Assembly: GCF_900155685.1 (NCBI RefSeq)
Contig: NZ_LT732548.1
Coordinates: 257,898 to 321,897, forward strand
Source of the DNA: Paenibacillus bouchesdurhonensis
Lineage (GTDB): Bacteria; Bacillota; Bacilli; Paenibacillales; Paenibacillaceae
DNA: 64,000 bases
Reading direction: 5' to 3'
Every line of letters begins with the position of its first letter. Within the stretch, counting starts at the first letter, position 1. This document shows, piece by piece, positions 54,864 through 63,229 of the stretch. The translations under genes and the position numbers were made by a program. A model generated the notes under the pieces. It was not told where the DNA came from. It worked only from the letters and a program-made list of their open reading frames with translations, and did not search any database.

Positions 54864-54887
54864 TTCAATAACCCCTATTCCCCCTCT

Positions 54888-54902
54888 TGATAATGATTCT
54901 CA
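54888..54902. promoter_or_regulatory. Fur box
   Basis: TGATAATGATTCTCA matches the 7-1-7 Fur consensus TGATAATNATTATCA at 13 of 14 defined positions. It lies between the divergent transporter remnant and the ferredoxin-NADP reductase gene and could repress both in iron excess. Confidence 0.8.
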
Positions 54903-54958
54903 ATTTCAATATAATTACTATAAATGGCCTGTTAACCTTGTGAATAGCTGAGGAGTGA

Positions 54959-56020
54959 GTGAATGTGGAGGAACAAAGGCATGAAGTATTTGATGTGACG
55001 ATAATTGGCGGTGGCCCTGCAGGGCTTTACTCCGCTTTTTATAGCGGGCTTCGGGAGATGAAAACCAAGCTTATAGAATACCAGCCACGCTTGGGTGGGA
55101 AGATACATGTCTACCCTGAGAAGATGATTTGGGATGTCGGAGGCCTAATGCCGGTTCCAGGGGAGAAGTTAATTGAGCAGCTTGTAGAGCAGGGGTTAAC
55201 CTTTAGCCCAGAGGTTGTGTTGAATGAGAAGGTGGAGTCGATCTCCCGCGATGAGGAAGGAATTTTTGTATTGCAGGCTGCTTCAGGGCAGAAGCACTAT
55301 TCCAGAACGGTAATTGTTGCTGTAGGCGGGGGTATCTTGAATCCACAGAAGCTGGAGATTGAAGGAGCAGAGCGATTTGAGGTCTCTAACCTCAATTATA
55401 CGGTAAAATCGCTCCAGCGCTTTAAGGGCAAGACTGTGATTATTTCCGGCGGCGGCAACTCGGCGATTGATTGGGCTAATGAATTGGAGCCGATTGCAGA
55501 GCAGGTTTATTTGACTTACCGAAAAGAGGCGTTGTCCGGACATGAAGCGCAGGCGACCCAACTTATGAACAGTTCGGCCATATGCTATTTCAATACGTCG
55601 ATTACAAAGCTGATTGCTGGAGAGAATCACGAGACGATTGAACGCGTTGAGCTGACGAATCATGAGACCGGAGAGATTACTTGCTTGGTTATTGATGAAG
55701 TGATTATCAACCACGGCTATGAGCGCGATACAGCCTTGCTAGAGAACAGTGCATTAAAAATAGACATTGCGGATAATTATTACATTGCCGGCAGCGCTGG
55801 CAGCGAGTCTTCCATAGAGGGGCTGTATGCTGCAGGGGATATATTGAAGCATGACGGGAAGTTGCATCTTATTGCAGGTGCTTTCCAGGATGCAGCCAAT
55901 GCGGTCAACCGGGCGAAGCAATATATTCAGCCGGACGCTCATAAGAGCGGGATGGTATCCTCCCATAACGAAGTATTTAAGGAGCGCAATCGAGAGCTGA
56001 TTAAGCAAATGATCCAGTAA
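54959..56020 (+). CDS. Ferredoxin--NADP reductase (YumC/YcgT type)
   Basis: A 353-residue thioredoxin-reductase-like flavoenzyme that reduces ferredoxin with NADPH. It has the FAD motif VTIIGGGPAGLYSAFYSG, the NADPH motif VIISGGGNSAIDWA, and the C-terminal AAGDIL plus AFQDAANAVNRAKQYI helix, but no CxxC redox pair, as expected for this group. The GTG at 54959 is only 3 nt after AGGAG; a GTG at 54965 (spacing 9) may be the true start. The Fur box upstream suggests iron-responsive expression, possibly for electron supply to iron release. Confidence 0.9.
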   Translation: MNVEEQRHEVFDVTIIGGGPAGLYSAFYSGLREMKTKLIEYQPRLGGKIHVYPEKMIWDVGGLMPVPGEKLIEQLVEQGLTFSPEVVLNEKVESISRDEEGIFVLQAASGQKHYSRTVIVAVGGGILNPQKLEIEGAERFEVSNLNYTVKSLQRFKGKTVIISGGGNSAIDWANELEPIAEQVYLTYRKEALSGHEAQATQLMNSSAICYFNTSITKLIAGENHETIERVELTNHETGEITCLVIDEVIINHGYERDTALLENSALKIDIADNYYIAGSAGSESSIEGLYAAGDILKHDGKLHLIAGAFQDAANAVNRAKQYIQPDAHKSGMVSSHNEVFKERNRELIKQMIQ

Positions 56021-56084
56021 CTGATCAAGTAATTAGAGTGAATTGAGCTTCATACTAATATTAAAAGGACTTTGCCGCTTAAGA

Positions 56085-56124
56085 AATCAATGGTATGAGA
56101 CTCTTCATACTGTTGATTTTTTTT
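56085..56124 (+). terminator. Terminator after the ferredoxin-NADP reductase gene
   Basis: ATCAA/TTGAT and GTATGA/TCATAC arms form an interrupted stem leading into eight T residues. Confidence 0.85.
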
Positions 56125-56233
56125 CCAAAATGCCGTATGCCATGAGTCATTGGGCAAGAAATGGCGGATCGTGCAACCTTCGGAAGGGGTATGTAGTTTA
56201 TATATATAGCAATAGAAGGAGGCTAAGATCATT

Positions 56234-57439
56234 ATGAGAAGAATGGCAAGAATCCTGCTGTCCATAACGGCAGTACTAACTTTAAGCATAAGTACATTAG
56301 TCGGGTCTGCAATGCCCGTAGTGGCGGCAAACGCAAGCGGTGATCCTGAAGGCGATATTGCCAAAATGTATCGCGTCAAGCATGAATTGAAGTTTGATAT
56401 GAAGGGCACCTCTGCGACGTTGGACGGGAAGGCCGTTCACGCGGATAAGCCGATCTTGAAGGATGGCCGTGTATTTGTGCCGTTGCGTACTTTACAAGAG
56501 AGCGGGGCGGCCGCCTCGATAAGCTGGGATGCCAAGAAACGGGAGGCGCAAATCGTGATGAAGCCGCAGATTGCCCCGAACTGGCAGAAGCTGTCGTTCA
56601 GGATCGGCTCTGATCAAATTTACCTTCCTGACGGAGAGACGATAGCAGGCGAGAAGATTCCGAAGCCATTCTTGGCAAACGGACGCACGTATATTCCCGT
56701 CAAGCCTTTGTCCTGGCTCGGTGTCGCCGCATCGCTGAACGAGGGGACTGTCACCTGGAATTGGAGCGAGAAAATCATTGAAGTGATGACCCCGAACTGG
56801 GAGACAGGTGGGGAGACGGCTGCATTTTCGATGCTGTATCAGGAAGACATGTATGCGCCCCAGTTTTTATACCCTTTTGGCAGCGGGGGATGGGGAGGCG
56901 GTACGGGGATTGTCACGGCAAAGGGAATAGAACTGGATGGCCGCAAGTACAACCGCATGGAATTTACAACTGATCTGCGTCCAGGCATTAACCCGATGCA
57001 GCTTTATGCGATTTCTGCAGGCACCGCTGATTTCACTGTTCTTCGAAAGATTAGTGATCCTGGTGTGGTACCCGTAAGGTTGACGGAAGAAGGACAGCAA
57101 TATATCACCCTGGACAGACCGATGTCCGGCTACCTTGAAGCGAGGAGTAAAGCCGAAATCTCTATTGAGGGAACGATTGTAAAGCCATATGAACACTTTG
57201 ATCAAGTCACTGTAATGGCGCAGAAGTATGCTCCTAAATCAGGAGGACTGGGCCATGAAGTGTATACGACGGTAAGCACAAACAAGCTCCCGATCAAAGA
57301 CAATAAATTCTCGGGCACTATTCAAGTAGAAGATCCTGGTTACTATTTAATCATGGTCATCAGCCCTGGATACCTTGCGGCCCCGGAACGTGATCCGATG
57401 TCAACCGTCTGGGCCGAGTTTATTGTCAAGGTGGAATGA
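56234..57439 (+). CDS. Secreted protein with copper-amine-oxidase-N (stalk) domain
   Basis: A 401-residue exported protein. After a signal peptide (cleavage near VVAA) comes a stalk domain built of two copper_amine_oxidN1-like halves (about residues 50-190; DGRVFVPLRTLQESGA, NGRTYIPVKPLSWLG). The C-terminal about 200 residues are beta-rich and not recognised (IYAISAGTADF-like, PGYYLIMVISPGYL). These stalk domains are not enzymes; they are common on Paenibacillus surface proteins. AAGGAGG precedes the ATG by 11 nt. Its 3' end overlaps the convergent serine hydrolase by 39 nt. Confidence 0.85.
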   Translation: MRRMARILLSITAVLTLSISTLVGSAMPVVAANASGDPEGDIAKMYRVKHELKFDMKGTSATLDGKAVHADKPILKDGRVFVPLRTLQESGAAASISWDAKKREAQIVMKPQIAPNWQKLSFRIGSDQIYLPDGETIAGEKIPKPFLANGRTYIPVKPLSWLGVAASLNEGTVTWNWSEKIIEVMTPNWETGGETAAFSMLYQEDMYAPQFLYPFGSGGWGGGTGIVTAKGIELDGRKYNRMEFTTDLRPGINPMQLYAISAGTADFTVLRKISDPGVVPVRLTEEGQQYITLDRPMSGYLEARSKAEISIEGTIVKPYEHFDQVTVMAQKYAPKSGGLGHEVYTTVSTNKLPIKDNKFSGTIQVEDPGYYLIMVISPGYLAAPERDPMSTVWAEFIVKVE

Positions 57440-58963
57440 TGGCCTGGACTGTCTTGACTTGTCGTATGCCTTTACGCGCAGGATAGATTTGCATGCAATA
57501 GATATGCTTAAGCCGAGCCAGACGATAGAGAGCAGGGTTAGTCCTTGAACGGTGTCAGGTGCCGTCGTGAGTTGATGCAGCGAAGATGCGCCGCTCAAAT
57601 AAGGAATATGGACGTAAATATAATAGAAGACACTGACTAGTAGTAAACCATTTAATACGAAGCAGAATAGTATCACTGCAATAGTTGGCCTTATCAAGGA
57701 GCAGCTTGTTCTCTTTCTGATCCATCCTATCGATGCGGGAAGCCATATCAGCACAATAATAAGGATCAACGAAGCGCTAATCGCTAGAAGACTTCTATTT
57801 ATGGAAGATACGGCAGGAAAATCGCCCTTGGCCAAATGCCGGGGAGGCTCCCCTTTCAAGATCCGGTAAATATTAAAATTCGTTTCGTCGGTGATGTTTT
57901 GCTTGGAGTTGGCGAGCAGGGCGAAGCCGTATGATTTGTCGGGCACCACGATCAAATTGGCTGAAAACCCGGGGAGTCCTCCTTTTTTCTCGATGGTATG
58001 TGCTGTGATCTCCCAACCGTACCCGTACCCGATCGAAGAATCAAAAATAGAAGGAGTATGCATCCTGCGCAAACTACTTGCTTGAATGATAGGGTCGCCT
58101 GAACCGCCTGCGGAAGCTCCGCTAAGTAGAAATGAAATGTAAGTCCCCAAATCCTCGGCGCTGGTTGATACACCGGCAGAGCCTAAGGTAGCATAAGCTA
58201 GCTTCTCATGAAAAGGGCGGACATGCCCCCAGATGTATCGGTGTCCAGTGGCTGAATTTTGATCAAGCCCGGCCGTATCTTGGGTGAAGAACGTTTGATG
58301 CATGCCTAGGGGCTGAAAGATACGATGATGCATATAGTCGGGATAATTTAACCCGCTGACCTCTTCGATAATGAGCTGCAGCAAGTCATAGTTCATATTG
58401 GTATATTCATAGGCTGTGCCCGGGTCGGCAACAAGCTGTACATTCTGAAGCTTATGCTTGATTTGTGCTGCAATTCTCTCAGAGCTCGTGCTTTTTATAA
58501 CGTGGGTATTGAGTCGCCCCGGGAGTCCGCTCGTATGGTTCAATAGATCGTGAACGGTGATGCGGTCAGAGAGGGTGGAATCCTTCGTTGCGAACCAAGG
58601 CAAGTATGTAGTAACAGGAGCGTCAAGTCGGATCAGTCCTTGATCTTGCAGCTGCATCATAGCTAGTGAGGTAAACACCTTCGAGATAGAACCGATTTGA
58701 AAACGGGTTGTGGAGTCAACCTCCCCAAGGCTGCCCCATTCCAGCACTCCGTATCCTTTGGTATAAATGGCGCCGCCTTCATCCGCAAGTACAAAGGCCA
58801 TGCCCGGGATGTCGAAGCGCTGCATGTTCTGGATGATCTCTTGATCTATGAGGCGCATTGTTTCCTTCTCAATCGTAATTTCTTCAGCGACTGATGCCTT
58901 AATCGGAAGCAAATAGAGGCAGCAGAACGCTGTAATAGTGAGCAGAATAGATAAGCGGTGAAT
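57401..58963 (-). CDS. Serine beta-lactamase-like (PBP4*-type) hydrolase, apparent ATT start
   Basis: A 520-residue protein if read from the ATT at 58963. That start gives a signal peptide (HRLSILLTITAFCCLYLLPI, then KASVA) with GGGGG 7 nt upstream; the first conventional codon, TTG 58912, falls inside the signal peptide without a ribosome site. The beta-lactamase fold (about residues 40-380) has the catalytic SxxK in IGSISKVF, YxN in YTNMNYD and an HxG-like motif near GGLPGFS. Four hydrophobic segments follow (about 405-500), an architecture found in Bacilli class C-like hydrolases. Substrate unknown; peptidoglycan D-amino acid or ester hydrolysis is possible. Confidence 0.85.
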   Translation of the reverse strand: MHRLSILLTITAFCCLYLLPIKASVAEEITIEKETMRLIDQEIIQNMQRFDIPGMAFVLADEGGAIYTKGYGVLEWGSLGEVDSTTRFQIGSISKVFTSLAMMQLQDQGLIRLDAPVTTYLPWFATKDSTLSDRITVHDLLNHTSGLPGRLNTHVIKSTSSERIAAQIKHKLQNVQLVADPGTAYEYTNMNYDLLQLIIEEVSGLNYPDYMHHRIFQPLGMHQTFFTQDTAGLDQNSATGHRYIWGHVRPFHEKLAYATLGSAGVSTSAEDLGTYISFLLSGASAGGSGDPIIQASSLRRMHTPSIFDSSIGYGYGWEITAHTIEKKGGLPGFSANLIVVPDKSYGFALLANSKQNITDETNFNIYRILKGEPPRHLAKGDFPAVSSINRSLLAISASLILIIVLIWLPASIGWIRKRTSCSLIRPTIAVILFCFVLNGLLLVSVFYYIYVHIPYLSGASSLHQLTTAPDTVQGLTLLSIVWLGLSISIACKSILRVKAYDKSRQSRPSFHLDNKLGPDG

Positions 58964-58983
58964 AACAATACCCCCAAATATAG

Positions 58984-59027
58984 AAGGACTACCCGATAGC
59001 GTAACGCACTGCTGTCAGGTAGTCCTC
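58984..59027 (-). terminator. Hairpin after deoD
   Basis: AGGACTACC/GGTAGTCCT with an inner GATAGC/GCTGTC pairing lies 50 nt beyond the deoD stop; on the minus strand TTCTATATTT follows. Confidence 0.65.
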
Positions 59028-59076
59028 TTCGTTGTTTGTGATGGATCTGTTCAATTAAAGGCCCATGGCCTGGGCT

Positions 59077-59781
59077 TTATTTCGAGACGGTTTCCAGAGC
59101 AACTTCGATCATGTCGTTGAACGTCGTCTGTCTCTCTTGAGCCGTCGTTTGCTCTCCGGTCAGGATATGGTCACTTACCGTGAGAAGACTTAAGCCTTTG
59201 ACACCGAATTTGTTCGTAAGGAAATATAGCGCTGCTGTTTCCATTTCTACAGCCAATACGCCGTGCTTGCCAAGCTTGCTGAATTCATCGCTGTTGTCCG
59301 TGTAGAACAGGTCGGAAGAGAGTACGTTGCCGACGCGCAGATTCAGTCCTTTGTTGGCACCGATTTCATAAGCAGTCTTAATGGAGTCGAAGTTCCCGAT
59401 TTGCGGGAAATCGTATCCAGGGAACTGGTTGCGAATGATCGCGGAATTGGTTGCCGCCGCTTGAGCGATAATGACATCACGTATCTTGACGTCGTGCTGA
59501 ATAGCACCGCATGTACCAATCCGAACGAGATGTTTGGCACCGTAATCGTTAATCAATTCATGGATATAGATGGATGCGGAAGGCATCCCCATGCCAGTGC
59601 CTTGAATCGAGACGCGTTTGCCTTTATAGGTTCCCGTAAATCCGAGCATGCCGCGAACCTGATTATAACAGACGGCATCCTCCAGAAATGTCTCGGCAAT
59701 GTATTTCGCGCGCAGCGGATCGCCGGGCAGTAAGACGGATTCTGCAACTTCGCCAACCTTAGCTTCGATGTGAAAGCTCAT
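59077..59781 (-). CDS. deoD: Purine nucleoside phosphorylase DeoD
   Basis: A 234-residue hexameric-type purine nucleoside phosphorylase: nucleoside + phosphate gives base + (deoxy)ribose-1-phosphate. The sequence is typical throughout: [13 protein letters not shown], phosphate-binding [16 protein letters not shown] and RIGTCGAI, base site [10 protein letters not shown], and catalytic Asp in TVSDHI. GGAGGG precedes the ATG. With the divergent deoB it forms a salvage route to ribose-5-phosphate. An array of GTTAAC sites sits upstream. Confidence 0.96.
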   Translation of the reverse strand: MSFHIEAKVGEVAESVLLPGDPLRAKYIAETFLEDAVCYNQVRGMLGFTGTYKGKRVSIQGTGMGMPSASIYIHELINDYGAKHLVRIGTCGAIQHDVKIRDVIIAQAAATNSAIIRNQFPGYDFPQIGNFDSIKTAYEIGANKGLNLRVGNVLSSDLFYTDNSDEFSKLGKHGVLAVEMETAALYFLTNKFGVKGLSLLTVSDHILTGEQTTAQERQTTFNDMIEVALETVSK

Positions 59782-59866
59782 GTAAAATCCCTCCAGCTTA
59801 GTTATATTGTGCCTGTGGCAACATTACACGAAAAGCATAGCACAATGCAAGTCGGCGATCTGTTAG

Positions 59867-59921
59867 GGGGTTAACCCCAGATTTGTGAATTGGTTAACAG
59901 AATAATCGTTACGCTGTTAAC
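59867..59921. promoter_or_regulatory. GTTAAC repeat array upstream of deoD
   Basis: The palindrome GGGGTTAACCCC (59867-59878) is followed by the inverted repeat GTTAACAG-N13-CTGTTAAC (59893-59921). It lies 86-140 nt upstream of deoD and just after the Crp/Fnr-type gene. A regulator site is likely; which protein binds is unknown. Confidence 0.45.
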
Positions 59922-59966
59922 GGAAGTAAAGCGCTATCATTGTTATATTGAGAGCAATAGGCACGC

Positions 59967-60683
59967 CTAATTGTTATACCACTTGCGAAGCGTAGGGAAC
60001 TCTTCCGTTTCATGACAAATGGATTCTAACAGTTTCATATCAAGGAGGTATAGATACTTATCACGAATATCGATGAGTCCTTCGGCTTGAAATTCACCTA
60101 ACGTTTTGGAAATCGATTCTCTGGTGATACCGATCATATTGGCGAGCAGGGATTGGTTAATTTTCAGGTTTATCTTGTAAACGCTCTCTTCTACCGTTCC
60201 AAAATTATAATAAAGATCCATGATGATGTTAGCGACTTTGCCGCGAACGTCATAGAAGGTTAAGTAGCGGATCATACGATTGAGCATCCGGGTGCGTTCT
60301 ACAAGAATTTTGTAAGCGTTTCTAAGAACAATAGGGTATTTATCGACAATGTGCAGGAAGTCCTGACCCGACAGTTGCCAGACGGAGACATTCTCCAGCG
60401 CTTCAATCGAGGAAATTCGATGATAGCTGTTCGATAGCGATTCAACTTCGCCGATAATGTCACCAGGCGTCGTAATGCTAAGGACCACTTCTTTACCTTC
60501 GTACATGCGGTAAATTTTAACCATGCCTGAGCGTAGAAGGTAGATTTCATCACTCTCGTCATTCTCAAACATAAGAATATGGTTCTTCTTGAATTGCCTT
60601 TCCTTGAGAAACGGAACGATATATTGCAAATCTTCCTCAGGAAGGCCAGAAAAAATATGAATGTCTGAGATGTTATCAATCAT
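59967..60683 (-). CDS. Crp/Fnr-family transcriptional regulator
   Basis: A 238-residue regulator with an N-terminal cyclic-nucleotide-binding-like beta-roll (about residues 10-125; GDIIGEVESLSNSYHR) and a C-terminal winged helix (about 150-220; KINQSLLANMIGITRESISKTLGEFQAEGLI). It lacks the N-terminal Cys cluster of oxygen-sensing Fnr, so ligand or redox input is unknown. AAAGGAC precedes the ATG. It is divergent from deoB and upstream of deoD; control of nucleoside salvage is a reasonable but untested idea. Confidence 0.92.
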   Translation of the reverse strand: MIDNISDIHIFSGLPEEDLQYIVPFLKERQFKKNHILMFENDESDEIYLLRSGMVKIYRMYEGKEVVLSITTPGDIIGEVESLSNSYHRISSIEALENVSVWQLSGQDFLHIVDKYPIVLRNAYKILVERTRMLNRMIRYLTFYDVRGKVANIIMDLYYNFGTVEESVYKINLKINQSLLANMIGITRESISKTLGEFQAEGLIDIRDKYLYLLDMKLLESICHETEEFPTLRKWYNN

Positions 60684-60823
60684 GAATTCTACGTCCTTTC
60701 GGTTTCGTTATGTGAACAGTTTGGTTATGAGATTGTAAAGCAGCCCTACTGTTTATTGTAGCATGATTTAACGAAAACATTGCATAGCAGCACTTTTGTT
60801 ATATACAGAATCGAGGTAATGGT

Positions 60824-62035
60824 ATGAAATATGAACGAATATGCGTCATTGTCATGGATAGCGTAGGGATTGGCGCTTTGCCGGACGCCCCGGCCTTCGG
60901 GGATGAAGGCAGCCATACGCTTGGCCACATTTGCGAGCAGGTTCCTACGATCAGTTTGCCAAATCTCACGGCCCTTGGTCTAGGCAATATTGCTTCGCTG
61001 TCTGCTGTTCCTGAGGTCGGGAAACCATTGGCCAGCTATGGAAAAATGGCAGAGGTGTCCGTGGGCAAAGATACGATGACCGGTCATTGGGAGCTGATGG
61101 GGCTCAAGGTAGAGGTGCCGTTTCAAGTGTATCCGAATGGATTCCCTCCTGAGCTGATCGGGAAGTTCGAAGAAATGACCGGACGTAAGGTCATTGGCAA
61201 TAAGCCGTCCTCGGGAACGGAAATTCTCGATGAATACGGTGAGGAGCAGATGAGGACGGGCTCCTGGATCGTGTACACCTCGGCGGATAGCGTATTTCAA
61301 ATCGCTGCTCACGAGGAAGTTATTCCTTTGGAGGAGCTGTACCGTGCTTGCGAAATTGCTCGGGAATTAACGCTTCACGATCCGTATGTAGTAGGACGTG
61401 TAATTGCAAGGCCATATGTAGGGCAGCCCGGCGGTTTCGTCCGAACGCCGAATCGCCACGATTATGCGCTATCTCCATTCGGAAGCACGGTTTTGGACTA
61501 CTTGCATGCTGCTGAATATGATGTTATCTCTGTTGGTAAAATTTATGATATATTTACAGGACAAGGAATAAAGGAGTCCTTTCCAACAAAGAATAATTTA
61601 GACGGTATTGAAACAACGATCCGGTTGTTGCAGCGTTCGTTTAAAGGCTTACTCTTTACAAATTTAGTGGACTTCGATTCCTTATACGGTCACCGACGCG
61701 ATCCCGAGGGCTATGCAGCTTGCTTGGAGGAGTTCGACCGGTATATTCCAAAGCTGATGCAGCAGACAGGAGAACGCGATTTGCTCATCATTACGGCGGA
61801 TCATGGAAACGACCCTACGAGCCCAGGCACTGATCATACCCGGGAATATGTTCCGATTCTGATCTACAATCCTGCGCTTGCGGATCAAGCCATTTCGATT
61901 GGAACGAGAAGCACGTTCGCAGATCTGGCGGCCACGATTGCCGAGAACTTTGGGGTAGACAAGCCGAGGTTGGGAGAAAGCTTCCTGGGGGAGTTAAGTG
62001 GCAGTGGTAACGGAGCTAAGCAAAGCAGCTTCTAG
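60824..62035 (+). CDS. deoB: Phosphopentomutase DeoB
   Basis: A 403-residue alkaline-phosphatase-superfamily enzyme that interconverts (deoxy)ribose-1-phosphate and -5-phosphate, the step after DeoD. Metal ligands are visible in [10 protein letters not shown] (with the phospho-acceptor Thr region DTMTGHWE), [11 protein letters not shown] and the C-terminal [20 protein letters not shown]. Length and sequence are typical. GAGGT lies before the ATG. It heads a putative operon with the BMP lipoprotein and ABC ATPase that follow. Confidence 0.96.
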   Translation: MKYERICVIVMDSVGIGALPDAPAFGDEGSHTLGHICEQVPTISLPNLTALGLGNIASLSAVPEVGKPLASYGKMAEVSVGKDTMTGHWELMGLKVEVPFQVYPNGFPPELIGKFEEMTGRKVIGNKPSSGTEILDEYGEEQMRTGSWIVYTSADSVFQIAAHEEVIPLEELYRACEIARELTLHDPYVVGRVIARPYVGQPGGFVRTPNRHDYALSPFGSTVLDYLHAAEYDVISVGKIYDIFTGQGIKESFPTKNNLDGIETTIRLLQRSFKGLLFTNLVDFDSLYGHRRDPEGYAACLEEFDRYIPKLMQQTGERDLLIITADHGNDPTSPGTDHTREYVPILIYNPALADQAISIGTRSTFADLAATIAENFGVDKPRLGESFLGELSGSGNGAKQSSF

Positions 62036-62110
62036 TTAGCTTCTGAATGGCTGTAAGCAATCATTAAAGTAAGATCCAAAGACAAATGAACATTAGGGAG
62101 GAACATCAAA

Positions 62111-63160
62111 ATGAAAAAGACAATGAAAACCGTATTGCCTCTGCTGTTGGTATTTATGCTGGTGCTCACGGCATGCGGACAGAAGGGTACAAATCAGAAT
62201 GCGGGGAATGCGAATACGCCTGCTGGCAACGGCAATCAGCAAGAGATCAAGAAGCTTAAAGTAGGTATGGTTACTGACCTTGGAAGCGTCAATGATAAAT
62301 CTTTTAACCAAAGCGCATGGGAAGCACTTCAACAGTTGAAGAAGGACTATGGCTTCGAAGTAAAATACTTGGAGCCAAAAACCGACGCGGATGTTGTTCC
62401 GAACCTGAATCAATTCGTCAAAGCGAACTACGACCTGACGTGGGCTACCGCATTTACACTGGCGGATGCTGTGACTCAGTTGGCTAACGAGAACCCGAAT
62501 TCGATGTTCGGGATCGTGGACTCCGACCTGACCTTGCCTAACGTTGCGTCGGTATCCTTTAAGGAGCAAGAAGGATCTTTCTTGGTAGGGGTTATCGCAG
62601 GTCTTACCACCAAGACGAACAAAATTGGATTTGTAGGCGGTATGGAGATTCCGGTTATCAAACGTTTTGAAGTTGGTTTCCGCGAAGGGATTAAAGCGGT
62701 TAATCCGGATGCCAAGTTGATTGTCAACTACACAGGCTTGTTCAACCGGGTAGATATGGGCAAATCAGCAGCCTCCACAATTTATAACGATGGTGCCGAT
62801 ATTATTTTCCACGCCGCGGGCTTGACGGGTAACGGCGTATTTAACGAAGCGAAGGAGCGCAACAGCAAGGGCGGCAAAGTGTGGGTAATCGGAGTCGATA
62901 AAGACCAATCCTTGATCTTCGGCGATGATGTAACACTGACTTCCATGGTGAAAAAAGTAGATGAAGCTGTTTACCAAATTTCCAAGAGTTTAGCGGAGGG
63001 CAATTTCCCGGCAGGTCAAGTCACGCTGATGGGTCTGAAGGAGAACGGTGTTGATATTGCTCCGACCTCCGATAAGAATGTAGCCCCTGACGTGCTGGCT
63101 AAGGTTGAAGAGTATCGTCAAAAGATTGTTAACGGCGAAATTGTTGTACCTGTAGAATAA
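62111..63160 (+). CDS. BMP-family nucleoside-binding lipoprotein
   Basis: A 349-residue lipoprotein (lipobox LTACG) of the Bmp/PnrA family, which captures purine nucleosides for ABC import. After a Gln/Asn-rich linker the two-lobe fold starts at VGMVTDLGSVNDKSFNQSAWEAL, with GIVDSD, FKEQEGSFLVGVIAGL, and GADIIFHAAGLTGNGVF as typical stretches. GGGAGG precedes the ATG. It lies between deoB and an ABC ATPase gene, which matches uptake followed by DeoD/DeoB breakdown. Confidence 0.94.
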   Translation: MKKTMKTVLPLLLVFMLVLTACGQKGTNQNAGNANTPAGNGNQQEIKKLKVGMVTDLGSVNDKSFNQSAWEALQQLKKDYGFEVKYLEPKTDADVVPNLNQFVKANYDLTWATAFTLADAVTQLANENPNSMFGIVDSDLTLPNVASVSFKEQEGSFLVGVIAGLTTKTNKIGFVGGMEIPVIKRFEVGFREGIKAVNPDAKLIVNYTGLFNRVDMGKSAASTIYNDGADIIFHAAGLTGNGVFNEAKERNSKGGKVWVIGVDKDQSLIFGDDVTLTSMVKKVDEAVYQISKSLAEGNFPAGQVTLMGLKENGVDIAPTSDKNVAPDVLAKVEEYRQKIVNGEIVVPVE

Positions 63161-63167
63161 TAAAATT

Positions 63168-63205
63168 CGTCCCCTGTCACCCAGGACCTGGTGTGATAGG
63201 GGACG
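63168..63205 (+). terminator. Intercistronic hairpin after the binding-protein gene
   Basis: CGTCCCCT/AGGGGACG extended by a TCAC-CAG/CTG-TGTGA pairing makes a strong stem with no T-run. It is likely an mRNA-protecting or attenuating element that raises the ratio of binding protein to transporter. Confidence 0.6.
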
Positions 63206-63229
63206 GAAACTTTGATGGAGGGGTCTACT

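Noticed and set aside
58912..58914. TTG as start of the serine hydrolase
   Set aside because: It lies inside the signal peptide and has no ribosome site; ATT at 58963 explains the sequence better.
59884..59899. Crp-like half site TGTGA upstream of deoD
   Set aside because: Only the left half fits; the right half (TAACA) does not match TCACA.
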